Below are positions 1 to 8,491 of a DNA stretch of 64,000 bases, in pieces (position 1 is the first letter of the stretch; each line of letters starts with the position of its first letter). The notes beneath the pieces were generated by a model. It was not told the origin of the DNA and did not search any database. It saw only the letters and a program-made list of their open reading frames with translations. The stretch spans positions 310,001 to 374,000 of the forward strand of contig NZ_PCPS01000001.1 of NCBI RefSeq assembly GCF_002975405.1. Reading direction: 5' to 3'. Origin of the DNA: Arthrobacter sp. MYb229 (GTDB lineage: Bacteria; Actinomycetota; Actinomycetes; Actinomycetales; Micrococcaceae). Made by a program: the position numbers and the translations under genes.

Positions 1-30
1 CGCAGAAGGATTCATTAAAAGACCTCGATT

Positions 31-51
31 AATGACCCTTCGGGTGTCATT
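31..51. terminator. small hairpin with TTCG loop
   Basis: AATGAC (31-36) pairs with GTCATT (46-51). An inner CC/GG pair closes a TTCG tetraloop, with one bulged T. No T-run follows. It may be the end of an upstream transcript outside the window, or part of a leader. Confidence 0.3.
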
Positions 52-74
52 GCTCACCTAGAGGCACCTTTGTT

Positions 75-341
75 TTGGTCGTCTGAGTGTTAATCGGCTA
101 AACTTTTATGAGTTGTGTATGTCCACGTTCGACACTACACGCCCAAGCGTGACGGCTTAGTTGCATAGTCGCTGGTCTGCTGGGTGTGCGAACAATATAT
201 GGACGGCCGGTCATCATCAGTCCTCACCTGACGTACTGGTCTAAGCACAAGAACAACACGACAGTGCTCGTCACTGGAGGATCTCACGCCTCGACACCTG
301 CGACTGTTTGACCAGAAACGAATCAACGTAAGGCAATTACT
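75..341 (+). promoter_or_regulatory. putative rplM-rpsI promoter and long 5' leader
   Basis: TTGGTC (75-80), an 18-nt spacer and TAAACT (99-104) form a plausible sigma-70-type promoter. If real, it leaves a leader of about 230 nt before the rplM start at 342. The leader contains a small hairpin, CAGTG (262-266) with CACTG (272-276). Leaders of L13 operons are known sites of autoregulation in other bacteria. I recognise no specific Rfam family here, so any regulatory role is inference. The first 341 bases hold no convincing gene. Confidence 0.35.
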
Positions 342-785
342 GTGCGTACGTACACCCCTAAGCCGGCTGACCAGACTCGTCAGTGGTTTGTCATTGACGC
401 CACCGACGTAGTACTCGGCCGTCTCGCCGTCCAGGCCGCAACCCTGCTGCGCGGCAAGCATAAGCCAACCTTCGCAGCTCACATGGACATGGGCGACCAT
501 GTCATCATCATCAACGCCGAGAAGGTCGCCCTGACCGGTAAGAAGCTGAAGGACAAGCGCGCCTACCGTCACTCGGGCTTCCCGGGCGGTCTGAAGAGCG
601 TTAACTACGCCGAGCTCCTTGAGAAGAACCCAGTTCTGGCCGTCGAGAAGGCCATCAAGGGCATGCTGCCAAAGAACAAGCTTTCCGACGCTCAGCTGTC
701 CAAGCTGAAGGTATACCGCGACGCCGAGCACCCACACGCTGCTCAGGCTCCAAAGGTACTGGAAATCAGCCAGGTCGCTCAGTAG
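342..785 (+). CDS. rplM: 50S ribosomal protein L13
   Basis: Large-subunit ribosomal protein L13, an early assembly protein that binds 23S rRNA. The 147 residues match the usual length. Hallmarks are VLGRLA near residue 25, [12 protein letters not shown] followed by [14 protein letters not shown] in the middle and EHPHAAQ near the end. It starts at GTG 342, preceded by a short GTAAGG Shine-Dalgarno-like stretch. rpsI follows after 38 bp, the near-universal L13-S9 pair, and the two are probably co-transcribed up to the terminator at 1345-1374. Confidence 0.97.
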   Translation: MRTYTPKPADQTRQWFVIDATDVVLGRLAVQAATLLRGKHKPTFAAHMDMGDHVIIINAEKVALTGKKLKDKRAYRHSGFPGGLKSVNYAELLEKNPVLAVEKAIKGMLPKNKLSDAQLSKLKVYRDAEHPHAAQAPKVLEISQVAQ

Positions 786-823
786 TACTGGCCCCGAGAA
801 CAAAGACTTAATAGGAGATTATC

Positions 824-1324
824 GTGGCTGAGAACGCTGAAGAGACCACCGAATTCGAAGGCGAAACCCCTTCGACTTACACCACCGAGACCGCTGCATC
901 GACCGTCGTAGCCGACACCGAGCGCGCTCCACTAACCGTTCCAGGTGGCGCAGTAGGCCGCCGCAAGCAGGCTATTGCCCGCGTTCGCCTGATCCCAGGC
1001 TCGGGCAACTGGGTCGTCAACGGCCGCACCCTGGAAAACTTCTTCCCTAACAAGCTGCACCAGCAGGATGTTAACGAGCCATTCAAGGTTCTGGGTCTAG
1101 AAGGCGCATACGATGTTATCGCCCGTATCCACGGTGGCGGCATCTCCGGCCAGGCCGGCGCATTGCGTCTTGGCATTGCCCGCTCGCTGAACGAGATCGA
1201 TCGCGATGCAAACCGCGCGGCGCTGAAGAAGGCCGGCTACTTGACTCGTGACGCACGCGTCATCGAGCGCAAGAAGGCTGGTCTCAAGAAGGCCCGCAAG
1301 GCTTCGCAGTTCTCGAAGCGCTAA
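824..1324 (+). CDS. rpsI: 30S ribosomal protein S9
   Basis: Small-subunit protein S9, whose C-terminal tail reaches the tRNA P site. GTG 824 is preceded by AGGAG (813-817). The product is 166 residues: an acidic, Thr/Glu-rich N-terminal extension of about 40 residues, common in actinobacteria, then the conserved core starting near [12 protein letters not shown]. The core ends in the canonical basic tail, [11 protein letters not shown]. It lies directly downstream of rplM in the same operon and is closed by a strong terminator. Confidence 0.97.
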   Translation: MAENAEETTEFEGETPSTYTTETAASTVVADTERAPLTVPGGAVGRRKQAIARVRLIPGSGNWVVNGRTLENFFPNKLHQQDVNEPFKVLGLEGAYDVIARIHGGGISGQAGALRLGIARSLNEIDRDANRAALKKAGYLTRDARVIERKKAGLKKARKASQFSKR

Positions 1325-1344
1325 ACCTTACCCACAGGTTTCCC

Positions 1345-1374
1345 AAAGGCCCGCATCTTCGGATGCGGGCCTTT
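1345..1374 (+). terminator. terminator of rplM-rpsI
   Basis: A perfect 13-bp stem, AAAGGCCCGCATC (1345-1357) with GATGCGGGCCTTT (1362-1374), closes a TTCG tetraloop. It sits 20 bp after the rpsI stop. The stem ends in TTT, but no longer T-run follows. Confidence 0.85.
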
Positions 1375-1472
1375 GGCCGTTTAAAGCCCCTTTGTGACCT
1401 CTTGGCCATTAAAGTTTTCTCACATAGCGTTCCAAAGCTCACATGTGCACGGGTAAATCGATGCGCAGGGCT

Positions 1473-1478
1473 TATGAT
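1473..1478 (+). promoter_or_regulatory. -10 box of a leaderless glmM promoter
   Basis: TATGAT (five of six consensus bases) ends 8 nt before ATG 1487. That spacing puts transcription initiation at or next to the start codon. No good -35 is visible. Confidence 0.45.
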
Positions 1479-1486
1479 TGACGATG

Positions 1487-2833
1487 ATGGCAAGGTTATT
1501 TGGGACCGATGGGGTCCGAGGAAAAGCAAACGAGTTGTTAACCCCCGAGCTGGCGCTGGATCTAGCGCAAGCAGCTTCGGTGGTTCTTGGTTTAAGTCAG
1601 TCGGAAGACGGACGCAAGCCGGTCGCCGTGGTGGCGAAGGATCCGCGTATCAGCGGCGACTTCCTCTCCGCCGCGATCGAGGCTGGTCTGGCCGCTTCCG
1701 GAGTTGACGTTAAGGATGCGGGCACGTTGCCGACTCCGGCCGCCGCATTCCTGGTCGGTGATCTCAACGCCGACTTCGGCGTGATGATCTCCGCCTCGCA
1801 TAATGCCGCGCCGGATAACGGCATCAAGTTCCTGGCCCGGGGAGGCAAGAAGCTGGACGACGCGTTGGAAGACGCGATCGAAGCCTGCCTGGACATGCCG
1901 AACCCGCGCCCCACCGGTGGCGCCGTAGGACGGATCTCGCGTTTCTCCGACGCCGAGGACCGCTACATCATGCACCTGCTGGCGGCTATGCCAAACCGCC
2001 TCGAGGGCGTCAAGGTGGTCTTGGACTGCGCCCACGGCGCGGCTTCGGGCTGCTCGCCAGAGGTATTCAAGAATGCCGGCGCAGAGGTCATTGTCATCGG
2101 CGCCGAGCCAGATGGCATCAACATCAATGACGGCTACGGCTCCACCCACCTGGAAAAGCTCCAGGCCGCCGTGCTCGAGCACGGTGCGGACCTGGGCATC
2201 GCCCACGACGGCGACGCGGACCGCTGCCTCGCGGTGGACCACGAGGGCACCGTCGTTGACGGGGACCAGATCATGGCCGTGATGGCCATCGATCTGAAGG
2301 CCCGCGGCGAGCTGGTGGATGACACCCTGGTAGCTACCGTGATGAGCAATCTCGGTTTGAAGATCGCCATGGAAGAAGCCGGCATCACGCTGAAGCAGAC
2401 CGGCGTCGGAGACCGCTACGTGCTCGAAGGCATGCGCGAAGGCAACTACTCGCTGGGCGGCGAGCAGTCCGGCCACGTCATCTTCAGCAAGTACGCCACC
2501 ACCGGTGACGGGGTGCTGACCGGCCTGCTGCTGGCAGCCCGGGTGAAGGCCACCGGCAAGACCCTCAAGGAGCTTGCCTCCGTGCTTACCGTGCTGCCGC
2601 AGGTGCTGATCAACGTGCGCGGCGTGGACAAGGCAGGGGTTGCCGAGTGCGTACCGCTGCTCAACGAGATCGCCGTAGCCGAGGCCCGCCTGGGTTCCAC
2701 CGGACGGGTGCTCTTGCGCCCCTCGGGCACCGAGCCAGTGGTTCGCGTGATGGTCGAGGCCGCCACCCAGGACCAGGCCCAGCTCGAAGCGGAACTGCTG
2801 GCCAGCGCCGTGGCAACGCACCTGGCGCTTTAA
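1487..2833 (+). CDS. glmM: phosphoglucosamine mutase
   Basis: GlmM interconverts glucosamine-6-P and glucosamine-1-P on the route to UDP-GlcNAc. The frame opens at TTG 1478, with ATGs at 1484 and 1487. I chose 1487 because the family begins [13 protein letters not shown] and because the -10 box fits a leaderless start there. The phosphoserine loop ISASHN places the catalytic Ser at residue 104. Other motifs are the metal-binding DGDADR loop, GEQSGHVI and the C-terminal phosphate loop [11 protein letters not shown]. The length of 448 residues is normal. glmS, the enzyme for the preceding step, is also in this window (8492-10363). Confidence 0.95.
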   Translation: MARLFGTDGVRGKANELLTPELALDLAQAASVVLGLSQSEDGRKPVAVVAKDPRISGDFLSAAIEAGLAASGVDVKDAGTLPTPAAAFLVGDLNADFGVMISASHNAAPDNGIKFLARGGKKLDDALEDAIEACLDMPNPRPTGGAVGRISRFSDAEDRYIMHLLAAMPNRLEGVKVVLDCAHGAASGCSPEVFKNAGAEVIVIGAEPDGININDGYGSTHLEKLQAAVLEHGADLGIAHDGDADRCLAVDHEGTVVDGDQIMAVMAIDLKARGELVDDTLVATVMSNLGLKIAMEEAGITLKQTGVGDRYVLEGMREGNYSLGGEQSGHVIFSKYATTGDGVLTGLLLAARVKATGKTLKELASVLTVLPQVLINVRGVDKAGVAECVPLLNEIAVAEARLGSTGRVLLRPSGTEPVVRVMVEAATQDQAQLEAELLASAVATHLAL

Positions 2834-2863
2834 GGCAACCACCCAGTAAACATCAAGAAAACT

Positions 2864-2910
2864 CACACCCCCGTACCGCGTTCCCGCAAGGATCATGGTG
2901 CGGGGGTGTG
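2864..2910 (+). terminator. terminator after glmM
   Basis: CACACCCCCG (2864-2873) pairs with CGGGGGTGTG (2901-2910), extended inward by TACC/GGTG. The loop is about 19 nt. No T-run follows. Confidence 0.6.
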
Positions 2911-2959
2911 GCATGCTAACTAGTAGTTATTGGGTTAGATATCTGGGGAGTAGTACTTC

Positions 2960-4297
2960 GTGACTTTGCGTATCAGCGTCATCGGCACCGGCTATCTTGG
3001 TGCAACTCATGCAGCGTGCATGGCAGAACTGGGCTATGAGGTCATCGGCCTGGATGTTAATGCGGAGAAGCTCCAGGCACTGGCTGCCGGGATCCTTCCC
3101 TTCCACGAGCCGGGCCTGCCCGAGCTGCTGCGCAAGCATGTCTCCAGCGGGCGCCTGCGGTTCACCGACTCCTACGCGCAGGTGGCCGAACTGGCCGACA
3201 TCCACTTTGTCACCGTCGGCACCCCGCAGCGCGCGGATTCCCAGTCCGCGGATATGAGCTACGTCGATGCCGCCGTGGACTCCCTGGTGGAACACATCAG
3301 CGGCGAGGCGCTGATCGTGGGCAAATCCACGGTGCCCGTGGGCACCGCGCGCCGGCTGGCCGAACGCATCGAGGCCACCGCGGGCCCGGAAAGCCACATC
3401 ACCCTGGCCTGGAACCCCGAGTTCCTGCGCGAGGGCTTCGCCGTGAAGGACACGCTGACGCCGGACCGCTTGGTCTACGGCCTGGTGGACGAGAGCGCGC
3501 TGGGCAAGCTGCGCGAGGTCTACGCACCGATCCTCGCCGCCGGCACCCCCGAGGTCGTCACCGACCTGGAGACCTCGGAGCTGGTCAAGGTCGCGGCCAA
3601 CGCGTTCCTGGCCACCAAGATCTCCTTCATCAACGCCTTCGCCGAGGTCACCGAGAACGTGGGCGGGGACATCAAGACGCTGGCCGACGCGATCGGCCAC
3701 GATGCGCGCATCGGCCGCAAATTCCTCAACGCCGGCGTCGGGTTCGGCGGCGGCTGCCTGCCCAAGGACATCCGCGCCCTCCAGGCCCGGGTCAGCGAGC
3801 TGGGCCTGAGTCAGACCATGGGCTTCCTCGCCGAGGTGGACCAGATCAACCTGCGCCGCCGCGACCGCGTGGTGTCGCTGGCCTCCTCGATCCTGGGGGA
3901 GCAGCTGGCGGGCAAGCGGATCTGCGTGCTCGGGGTGACCTTCAAGCCCGACAGCGACGACGTGCGCGACTCGCCGGCGCTGGACATCGCGGTGCGGCTG
4001 TACAACTCCGGGGCCGAGGTTTCGGTCTACGACCCGGAGGGCAATAAGAACGCGGCCGGCCGTTTCCCGCGGCTGAACTACGTGGATTCCTGGCGCGAGG
4101 CGGCGAAGGCCGCGGACCTGGTGCTGCTGCTGACCGAATGGAATGAATTCCGGGCGCTGGACCCGCAAGAGCTCGGCGAAGTCGTTGGCACCCGCGCGCT
4201 GATCGACGGGCGCAATGTGCTGGACCGCCCGAAGTGGCGCGAGCAGGGCTGGGTCATCACCGGGCCCGGCGAGAAGTTCGAGCTCGACGAAAACTAG
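2960..4297 (+). CDS. UDP-glucose 6-dehydrogenase
   Basis: NAD-dependent UDP-glucose/GDP-mannose dehydrogenase family, which oxidises UDP-glucose to UDP-glucuronate for cell-surface polysaccharide. GTG 2960 has GGGGAG (2945-2950) upstream. The N-terminal Rossmann motif is GTGYLG (residues 9-14). The catalytic cysteine lies in FGGGCLPKD, near residue 265. The C-terminal UDP-binding domain carries GVTFKPDSDDVRDSPA. The 445 residues are typical. The Rossmann and Cys motifs identify the family, but substrate choice between UDP-Glc and other sugars is inferred. It stands alone between glmM and an A/T-rich stretch, with no polysaccharide cluster nearby. Confidence 0.9.
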   Translation: MTLRISVIGTGYLGATHAACMAELGYEVIGLDVNAEKLQALAAGILPFHEPGLPELLRKHVSSGRLRFTDSYAQVAELADIHFVTVGTPQRADSQSADMSYVDAAVDSLVEHISGEALIVGKSTVPVGTARRLAERIEATAGPESHITLAWNPEFLREGFAVKDTLTPDRLVYGLVDESALGKLREVYAPILAAGTPEVVTDLETSELVKVAANAFLATKISFINAFAEVTENVGGDIKTLADAIGHDARIGRKFLNAGVGFGGGCLPKDIRALQARVSELGLSQTMGFLAEVDQINLRRRDRVVSLASSILGEQLAGKRICVLGVTFKPDSDDVRDSPALDIAVRLYNSGAEVSVYDPEGNKNAAGRFPRLNYVDSWREAAKAADLVLLLTEWNEFRALDPQELGEVVGTRALIDGRNVLDRPKWREQGWVITGPGEKFELDEN

Positions 4298-4815
4298 CCC
4301 AGGGCAAGCCTTAGCTTCCCGAGCGTTCAGGAGAGCGAGAATAGTTCAATGTTGCCCGCTTTTTTGGTTTAACGCCCACGATCCCTGTACAAACAATTGC
4401 CGGAACCGTCGGCATTGAGCCTCTCGCTGGCGATCGGGCCAAACAAAGCGACGCTAGGAATCATCGGCGGTAAATTGAACCGACCAAGACTGCCGAGATT
4501 CTGATGTTAACGCGCAGCCGAACAAGGTATTCCAAATCGACTATACGGGAGGGCCCTAAAGCCTCGGGCCAAGTCCTTATCAGCATGATCAGCGTCGTCG
4601 CGTCCGACCCAGAATTGTACAAATAGGATGTCAAGCGCATCACCGTAGCAAAAGAGTGATCTTGCCTGGCAGCCCGATACACGGCTACGGATCCAGTGCT
4701 TGGCGCGCAACTACCTAAAATCACGCAACTTCAGACAATTGATTCGTTTCCTAAAATCATTGGATGCTGCATCAGAGAGTTGGTTTTCTGAACGTTTATT
4801 TTGGGATCGATACAG
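4298..4815. other. intergenic region without a convincing gene
   Basis: About 520 bp between the ugd-type gene and the minus-strand membrane protein. Base composition drops to visibly more A/T than ugd. Short open frames occur on both strands, for example minus 4461-4724. None has a good ribosome site or a recognisable sequence. Confidence 0.5.
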
Positions 4816-6177
4816 TCATTTGAAATCAGTGTATGAAACTATGATGAGCGCAAGTATGAGAAGTGCAAAGGCTATCCAATTAATACGTATCGTCCAGAGC
4901 GCCATTTTCATTCCGCGCTGTTTGACCTGACCGCGCTCATTAGCCTCGGCGATCTGAACTCGGGCGAGACCTCCCAGAATCAATCCGAGCGGTGGGAAAA
5001 CGCTCAGGAAAACGCTTGAAATGGCGAGACGGTTCAAGGGCGGCTTCGACTTTAGATTCGAACTGTTGGAGAGATTTTTCAACCTATTCAAGTTCTTTTC
5101 GATTCGGCGCACCAAAAGTTCCCGTAAGAATCCTCTTGACGAATTTCCGGTTCCTGATGATATTGATCGAAGTGCAAGAAAAACGGTCGATAAGAGCAGC
5201 ATAAAATACACTAGTAGTGTTTTTGAAGCATATCCCCATGGCTCGTACTGGCCGGAGAGTATCAACACGATCGAGACAATAGACGCGAGAAAGAGACTGG
5301 AGATCCCTACTGCCGCGATAATAAGTACGGTGAAGTCCATCCACGCCTTTACCACTGACAAGTGGAATAAATTCACGACTAGTGCGTAAACGCAAATAGC
5401 AATAGCTGATGACACCAGGAGTACCGCAAGAGTTATTCCGAGGTCTCCGCCTAATAGGAACATTTGGAGTAACGCCGTCATGAGAGGCGGAATGCAAACC
5501 AAGACTACGATTTGGTTCAAGCGTTCTCTTGGCTTCGACTCAGAGGTCCCAGCTTTCGCTGCCCGGCACCCTGCCTCAAGAAGCGTACTTCTTCGACGAC
5601 GCCAGGCTAACTGCAATTCGTTATCAGCCAACTCTGGATTCGAATAGGTGCCAGCGTCCGCTGCGAAAATGGCGATCAGGATCGCCGTCAATATGGGGCC
5701 GAAAAGTCGAACGAAGTCGACAGAAGCGAATGTATCGAGGTTCTGAAAAGCAAGATATATTCCGAAGAGCATCACGAACGGTATCAACAGACGAGCGAAA
5801 TCGACGAGAAATTGTTTTCGGGCAAGTTCACGAGCAATCGGTTGCAATCGGTTAGATACGGTCTTTACCATGACCTGTAGCGCAATCACGATTGTAGAAA
5901 GTATGCCGAAACCTGCCAACGCGATTCCCGCCGGTATAGGAACCAAGAGGACCTGAACGTCGTCTGTGCCGACGGTGCCGGGTAGGTTGCTGCCCCATTC
6001 GACGAATCTCAATATGAGGTAAATGAAGGCCGCAAAGCCGGAGCCTATTAAGAGCTGGGTGCGGATGCTGCTCCAGTAGCTTTCGTACTCTGAAACGGTC
6101 TGATCGGCTATTTCCTCTTGTGAAGGATTCTCGCCTTCGGGATCTTTCATTTTCCGACGGCTAAAACCCAGTAGCAA
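4816..6177 (-). CDS. polytopic membrane protein, DUF4190-like C-terminus
   Basis: A 453-residue protein of unknown function with about ten hydrophobic segments. It has a short charged, acidic N-terminus (residues 1-35), then transmembrane segments from about residue 43 onwards. Residues about 370-450 (LAISSVFLS, PLGLILGGLARVQI, then a last helix) resemble the two-helix DUF4190 domain. The TTG start at 6177 is supported by AGGAG five bases upstream on the minus strand. The gene and its flanks (4.3-6.4 kb) are richer in A/T than the surrounding housekeeping genes, and codon use looks less biased, which suggests acquisition by transfer. No partner gene is adjacent. Location in the membrane is confident; role is unknown. 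Confidence 0.7.
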   Translation of the reverse strand: MLLGFSRRKMKDPEGENPSQEEIADQTVSEYESYWSSIRTQLLIGSGFAAFIYLILRFVEWGSNLPGTVGTDDVQVLLVPIPAGIALAGFGILSTIVIALQVMVKTVSNRLQPIARELARKQFLVDFARLLIPFVMLFGIYLAFQNLDTFASVDFVRLFGPILTAILIAIFAADAGTYSNPELADNELQLAWRRRRSTLLEAGCRAAKAGTSESKPRERLNQIVVLVCIPPLMTALLQMFLLGGDLGITLAVLLVSSAIAICVYALVVNLFHLSVVKAWMDFTVLIIAAVGISSLFLASIVSIVLILSGQYEPWGYASKTLLVYFMLLLSTVFLALRSISSGTGNSSRGFLRELLVRRIEKNLNRLKNLSNSSNLKSKPPLNRLAISSVFLSVFPPLGLILGGLARVQIAEANERGQVKQRGMKMALWTIRINWIAFALLILALIIVSYTDFK

Positions 6178-6470
6178 CTTTTCTCCTATGCTAATTCGGT
6201 ACGTAAAGTCGAGTTTCCCTTATTTCCTGTGATTGCAATTGTCTCAAGATGTGTCCTTTCGGCAAGCTGATTCATAGCTAGAGGTGGACACAAACTCAAA
6301 TGACTTAAATGGACTGGCCTTCAAAGCGGAAAAGGTTGGTATTCAGCGTCGCCCATGTTTCGAAAAGACAATGTTTTGAAGGACTGTTTCGGATAGTCCT
6401 CTTTTGTTGAGTCGAGGAAAGACAAGGCAGTTGTTGACTGCCGGAGGAGATCATTGACTCGGTCGGTTTT

Positions 6471-7997
6471 TTAGAAGCCGAATTCCTTCATAACCGCCGG
6501 AAGATTTTCGATCAAGCGCGAGGCGCTCACGGTCCCTTGCTCGGCGCTTACCCGGCCCAGATGGCCATGGATGACCGCCGCGCAGGCGGTGAGTTCCATC
6601 AGGCGGCCATTGCTGACGGTCTCCAGGCCCTGGATGCCGGTCAGCGAGCTGTCGGAGAGCAGGTAGCCGAGAATGCCCGTGAGCACGTCTCCAGAGCCTG
6701 CAGTCGCCAGCTGGGCCGCCGCATGGCAAACCACGAGGTTGGCACCGTCCGGGGCGACCACATAGCTGGTCGGCCCCTTCAGTAGCACCACGGCGTTATA
6801 GGCAAGGGCCACCCAACGGGTCCAGCGGATCGGGTCCTGGGCGACTTCCTCGGTGGTGACGCTCACCCCGGCGCGGCGCAGCAGCATGCGAAGCTCCTTG
6901 GCATGCGGGGTCAGCACACGCGGCTGCTCGCTGGGACCGGCGGGGACCACATCCAGCCCGCTGGCATCGATGACCGCTGGCTGGCGGCTTTCGAACACAT
7001 TGGCGATAACCCCGGTAGGGGGAGTGCGGCTATCAATACCCGGGCCAATGGCCCAGGCCGAAATCTTCGCCCCGCGCCCGTGGAGGTGGCGGCGAGCCAA
7101 GGACAAAGCCTCGGAGATCTGCTGGTCATCCAGCGGAACGGTTTCCGGCGCGGCGATGGACAGCAGTGGCTGCACCTCTCCGGGTACGTGGGTGCGCAGC
7201 AGGCCCGTGCCGCAGGCCACGGCGGCCCGTGCGGTCAGCAGCGCGGCACCGGGGTAGAGCGCGGAGCCGGCAATGAGGCCGAGGACTCCGCGTTCGTACT
7301 TATGGCGCCCGGCGTCCCGCCAGCTGCGGTGCTCATCCAGGAGCGCGCGGGCCGAGGCTTCGTCCACCAATTCGGTTTCCGGGCTGAGCGCGGAAAAATC
7401 AAAGTCCAGGCTGGCAACCTGAATCTCACCGGTGACCAAGGGGGCGTCGCGGGAGATCAATCCGGTCTTCAGCGCCCCGAAGGTGATGGTGCGCTCGGCA
7501 AGCAGCACATGGTCATCGGCAACGCCGGTTTCGCAGTCCAGCCCGGAGGGAACATCGCAGGCCAGGACGCGTGCGCCGGCCGGCAGCTGAGGCAGCTGTG
7601 CTCCGGGGCGGTAGCCAATTCCATAGATCGCATCGATGACCAAGGCCGCCGCAGCCAGCTCGGACTGGCCCGCTGCCACCGGCTTCACGGTGCCGGAAGC
7701 AGCAGTATAGGCCTTCAAGGCTTCGGGGTGGCAGGTGTCGGTGCACTGCAGGGCGAGGATCCGGTAGCCGAGCTGGGCCAGTTCGGCCAAGGCGTAGAGC
7801 CCGTCACCGCCGTTGTTGCCCGGACCGATCAGCGCGACCACCAGGGTGTCGGTGCCCGATGGCGCTTGGGACAGCATGCTCTCGGCCGCGGCGGCGAGTT
7901 CACCGGCGGCGGCGCGCATCAGCGCTTCACTTCCACGTGTGGAGATCTCTTGGGCCTCGACCGCACGGACTTGCGCAACACTGTAGACAGGGATCAT
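6471..7997 (-). CDS. nnr: bifunctional NAD(P)HX epimerase/dehydratase
   Basis: Repairs hydrated NADH/NADPH. The N-terminal YjeF-type epimerase (about residues 1-210) carries GPGNNGGDGL. The C-terminal ADP-dependent dehydratase (about 225-505) carries GSGDVLTGILG near the end. The frame extends to GTG 8015, but a TAAAGT -10 box lies 7 nt before ATG 7997, so I place the start there (MIPVYSVAQVRAVE). The resulting 508 residues are normal for the fused form. acpS lies just upstream on the same strand, as in many actinobacteria. Confidence 0.92.
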   Translation of the reverse strand: MIPVYSVAQVRAVEAQEISTRGSEALMRAAAGELAAAAESMLSQAPSGTDTLVVALIGPGNNGGDGLYALAELAQLGYRILALQCTDTCHPEALKAYTAASGTVKPVAAGQSELAAAALVIDAIYGIGYRPGAQLPQLPAGARVLACDVPSGLDCETGVADDHVLLAERTITFGALKTGLISRDAPLVTGEIQVASLDFDFSALSPETELVDEASARALLDEHRSWRDAGRHKYERGVLGLIAGSALYPGAALLTARAAVACGTGLLRTHVPGEVQPLLSIAAPETVPLDDQQISEALSLARRHLHGRGAKISAWAIGPGIDSRTPPTGVIANVFESRQPAVIDASGLDVVPAGPSEQPRVLTPHAKELRMLLRRAGVSVTTEEVAQDPIRWTRWVALAYNAVVLLKGPTSYVVAPDGANLVVCHAAAQLATAGSGDVLTGILGYLLSDSSLTGIQGLETVSNGRLMELTACAAVIHGHLGRVSAEQGTVSASRLIENLPAVMKEFGF

Positions 7998-8004
7998 AAG
8001 ACAA

Positions 8005-8010
8005 ACTTTA
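8005..8010 (-). promoter_or_regulatory. -10 box of leaderless nnr promoter
   Basis: Read on the minus strand, TAAAGT is followed by 7 nt (TTGTCTT) and ATG 7997. This fits the leaderless layout common in actinobacteria. Confidence 0.4.
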
Positions 8011-8056
8011 CTCACCCAAGCGGTGATACGCCCGTTTTAACCGCTAACGTGTCGTT

Positions 8057-8407
8057 TTATCGCTCGGCGACAACCATGGCCACTGCCATATCCCCGTCAT
8101 GCGACATGGTCAGATGCCAGGAAGTAATGCCGCGCAGTTCACTGGCGGCGGCAACCGTGCCGCGAATGAGCACCTGCGGATCTCCGGCCTCGTCCTTGGC
8201 GATGGTGCAATCCTGCCAATTCATCCCCACCGGAGCGCCGAGGGCCTTGGCGATGGCCTCCTTGGCGGCGAATCGCACGGCCAGCGAACGAAGCGGCAAG
8301 TCGCGTTCCACGGCGGTGAAGAGTCGTTCACGCAGGCGGGGGGTGCGTTCGAGCTGTCGGCCAAAGCGTGGCACGTCGACAATGTCGACACCGATTCCTG
8401 CAATCAT
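8057..8407 (-). CDS. acpS: holo-[acyl-carrier-protein] synthase
   Basis: Transfers 4'-phosphopantetheine from CoA to a serine of acyl carrier protein. The 116 residues are family-sized. Motifs are [12 protein letters not shown] (residues 4-15, magnesium-binding Asp) and [13 protein letters not shown], with the second metal ligand Glu. ATG 8407 has GGAG just upstream on the minus strand. The gene lies between glmS and nnr on the same strand. The substrate CoA depends on CoaA, encoded nearby at 10513. Confidence 0.95.
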   Translation of the reverse strand: MIAGIGVDIVDVPRFGRQLERTPRLRERLFTAVERDLPLRSLAVRFAAKEAIAKALGAPVGMNWQDCTIAKDEAGDPQVLIRGTVAAASELRGITSWHLTMSHDGDMAVAMVVAER

Positions 8408-8433
8408 GATCTCCAGTCTATCCAGAGCCTTGG

Positions 8434-8475
8434 AAGAGAAAAAATTGCGGGCAACCCCGAAGGGATGCCCGCAAT
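8434..8475 (-). terminator. terminator of glmS
   Basis: ATTGCGGGCA (8444-8453) pairs perfectly with TGCCCGCAAT (8466-8475). On the minus strand the stem is followed by a T-rich tail (8434-8443), the classical Rho-independent form. Confidence 0.85.
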
Positions 8476-8491
8476 TATGGATAAGCGTGGA

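Noticed and set aside
135-803. Minus-strand open frame opposite rplM and its leader
   Set aside because: rplM is certain, and the opposite frame shows no family-like sequence.
4461-4930. Several 60-90-codon frames between ugd and the membrane protein
   Set aside because: Overlapping frames on both strands with no ribosome sites or recognisable sequence.
6380-6405. Hairpin AGGACT/AGTCCT followed by CTTTTGTTG
   Set aside because: It would terminate plus-strand transcription, but no plus-strand gene lies upstream. The stem is only 6 bp, so it was not listed.
8376-8491. Possible glmS ribozyme or other regulatory RNA near glmS
   Set aside because: Only a normal terminator is seen after glmS, and no ribozyme-like sequence lies before it; such ribozymes are also not expected in this group.
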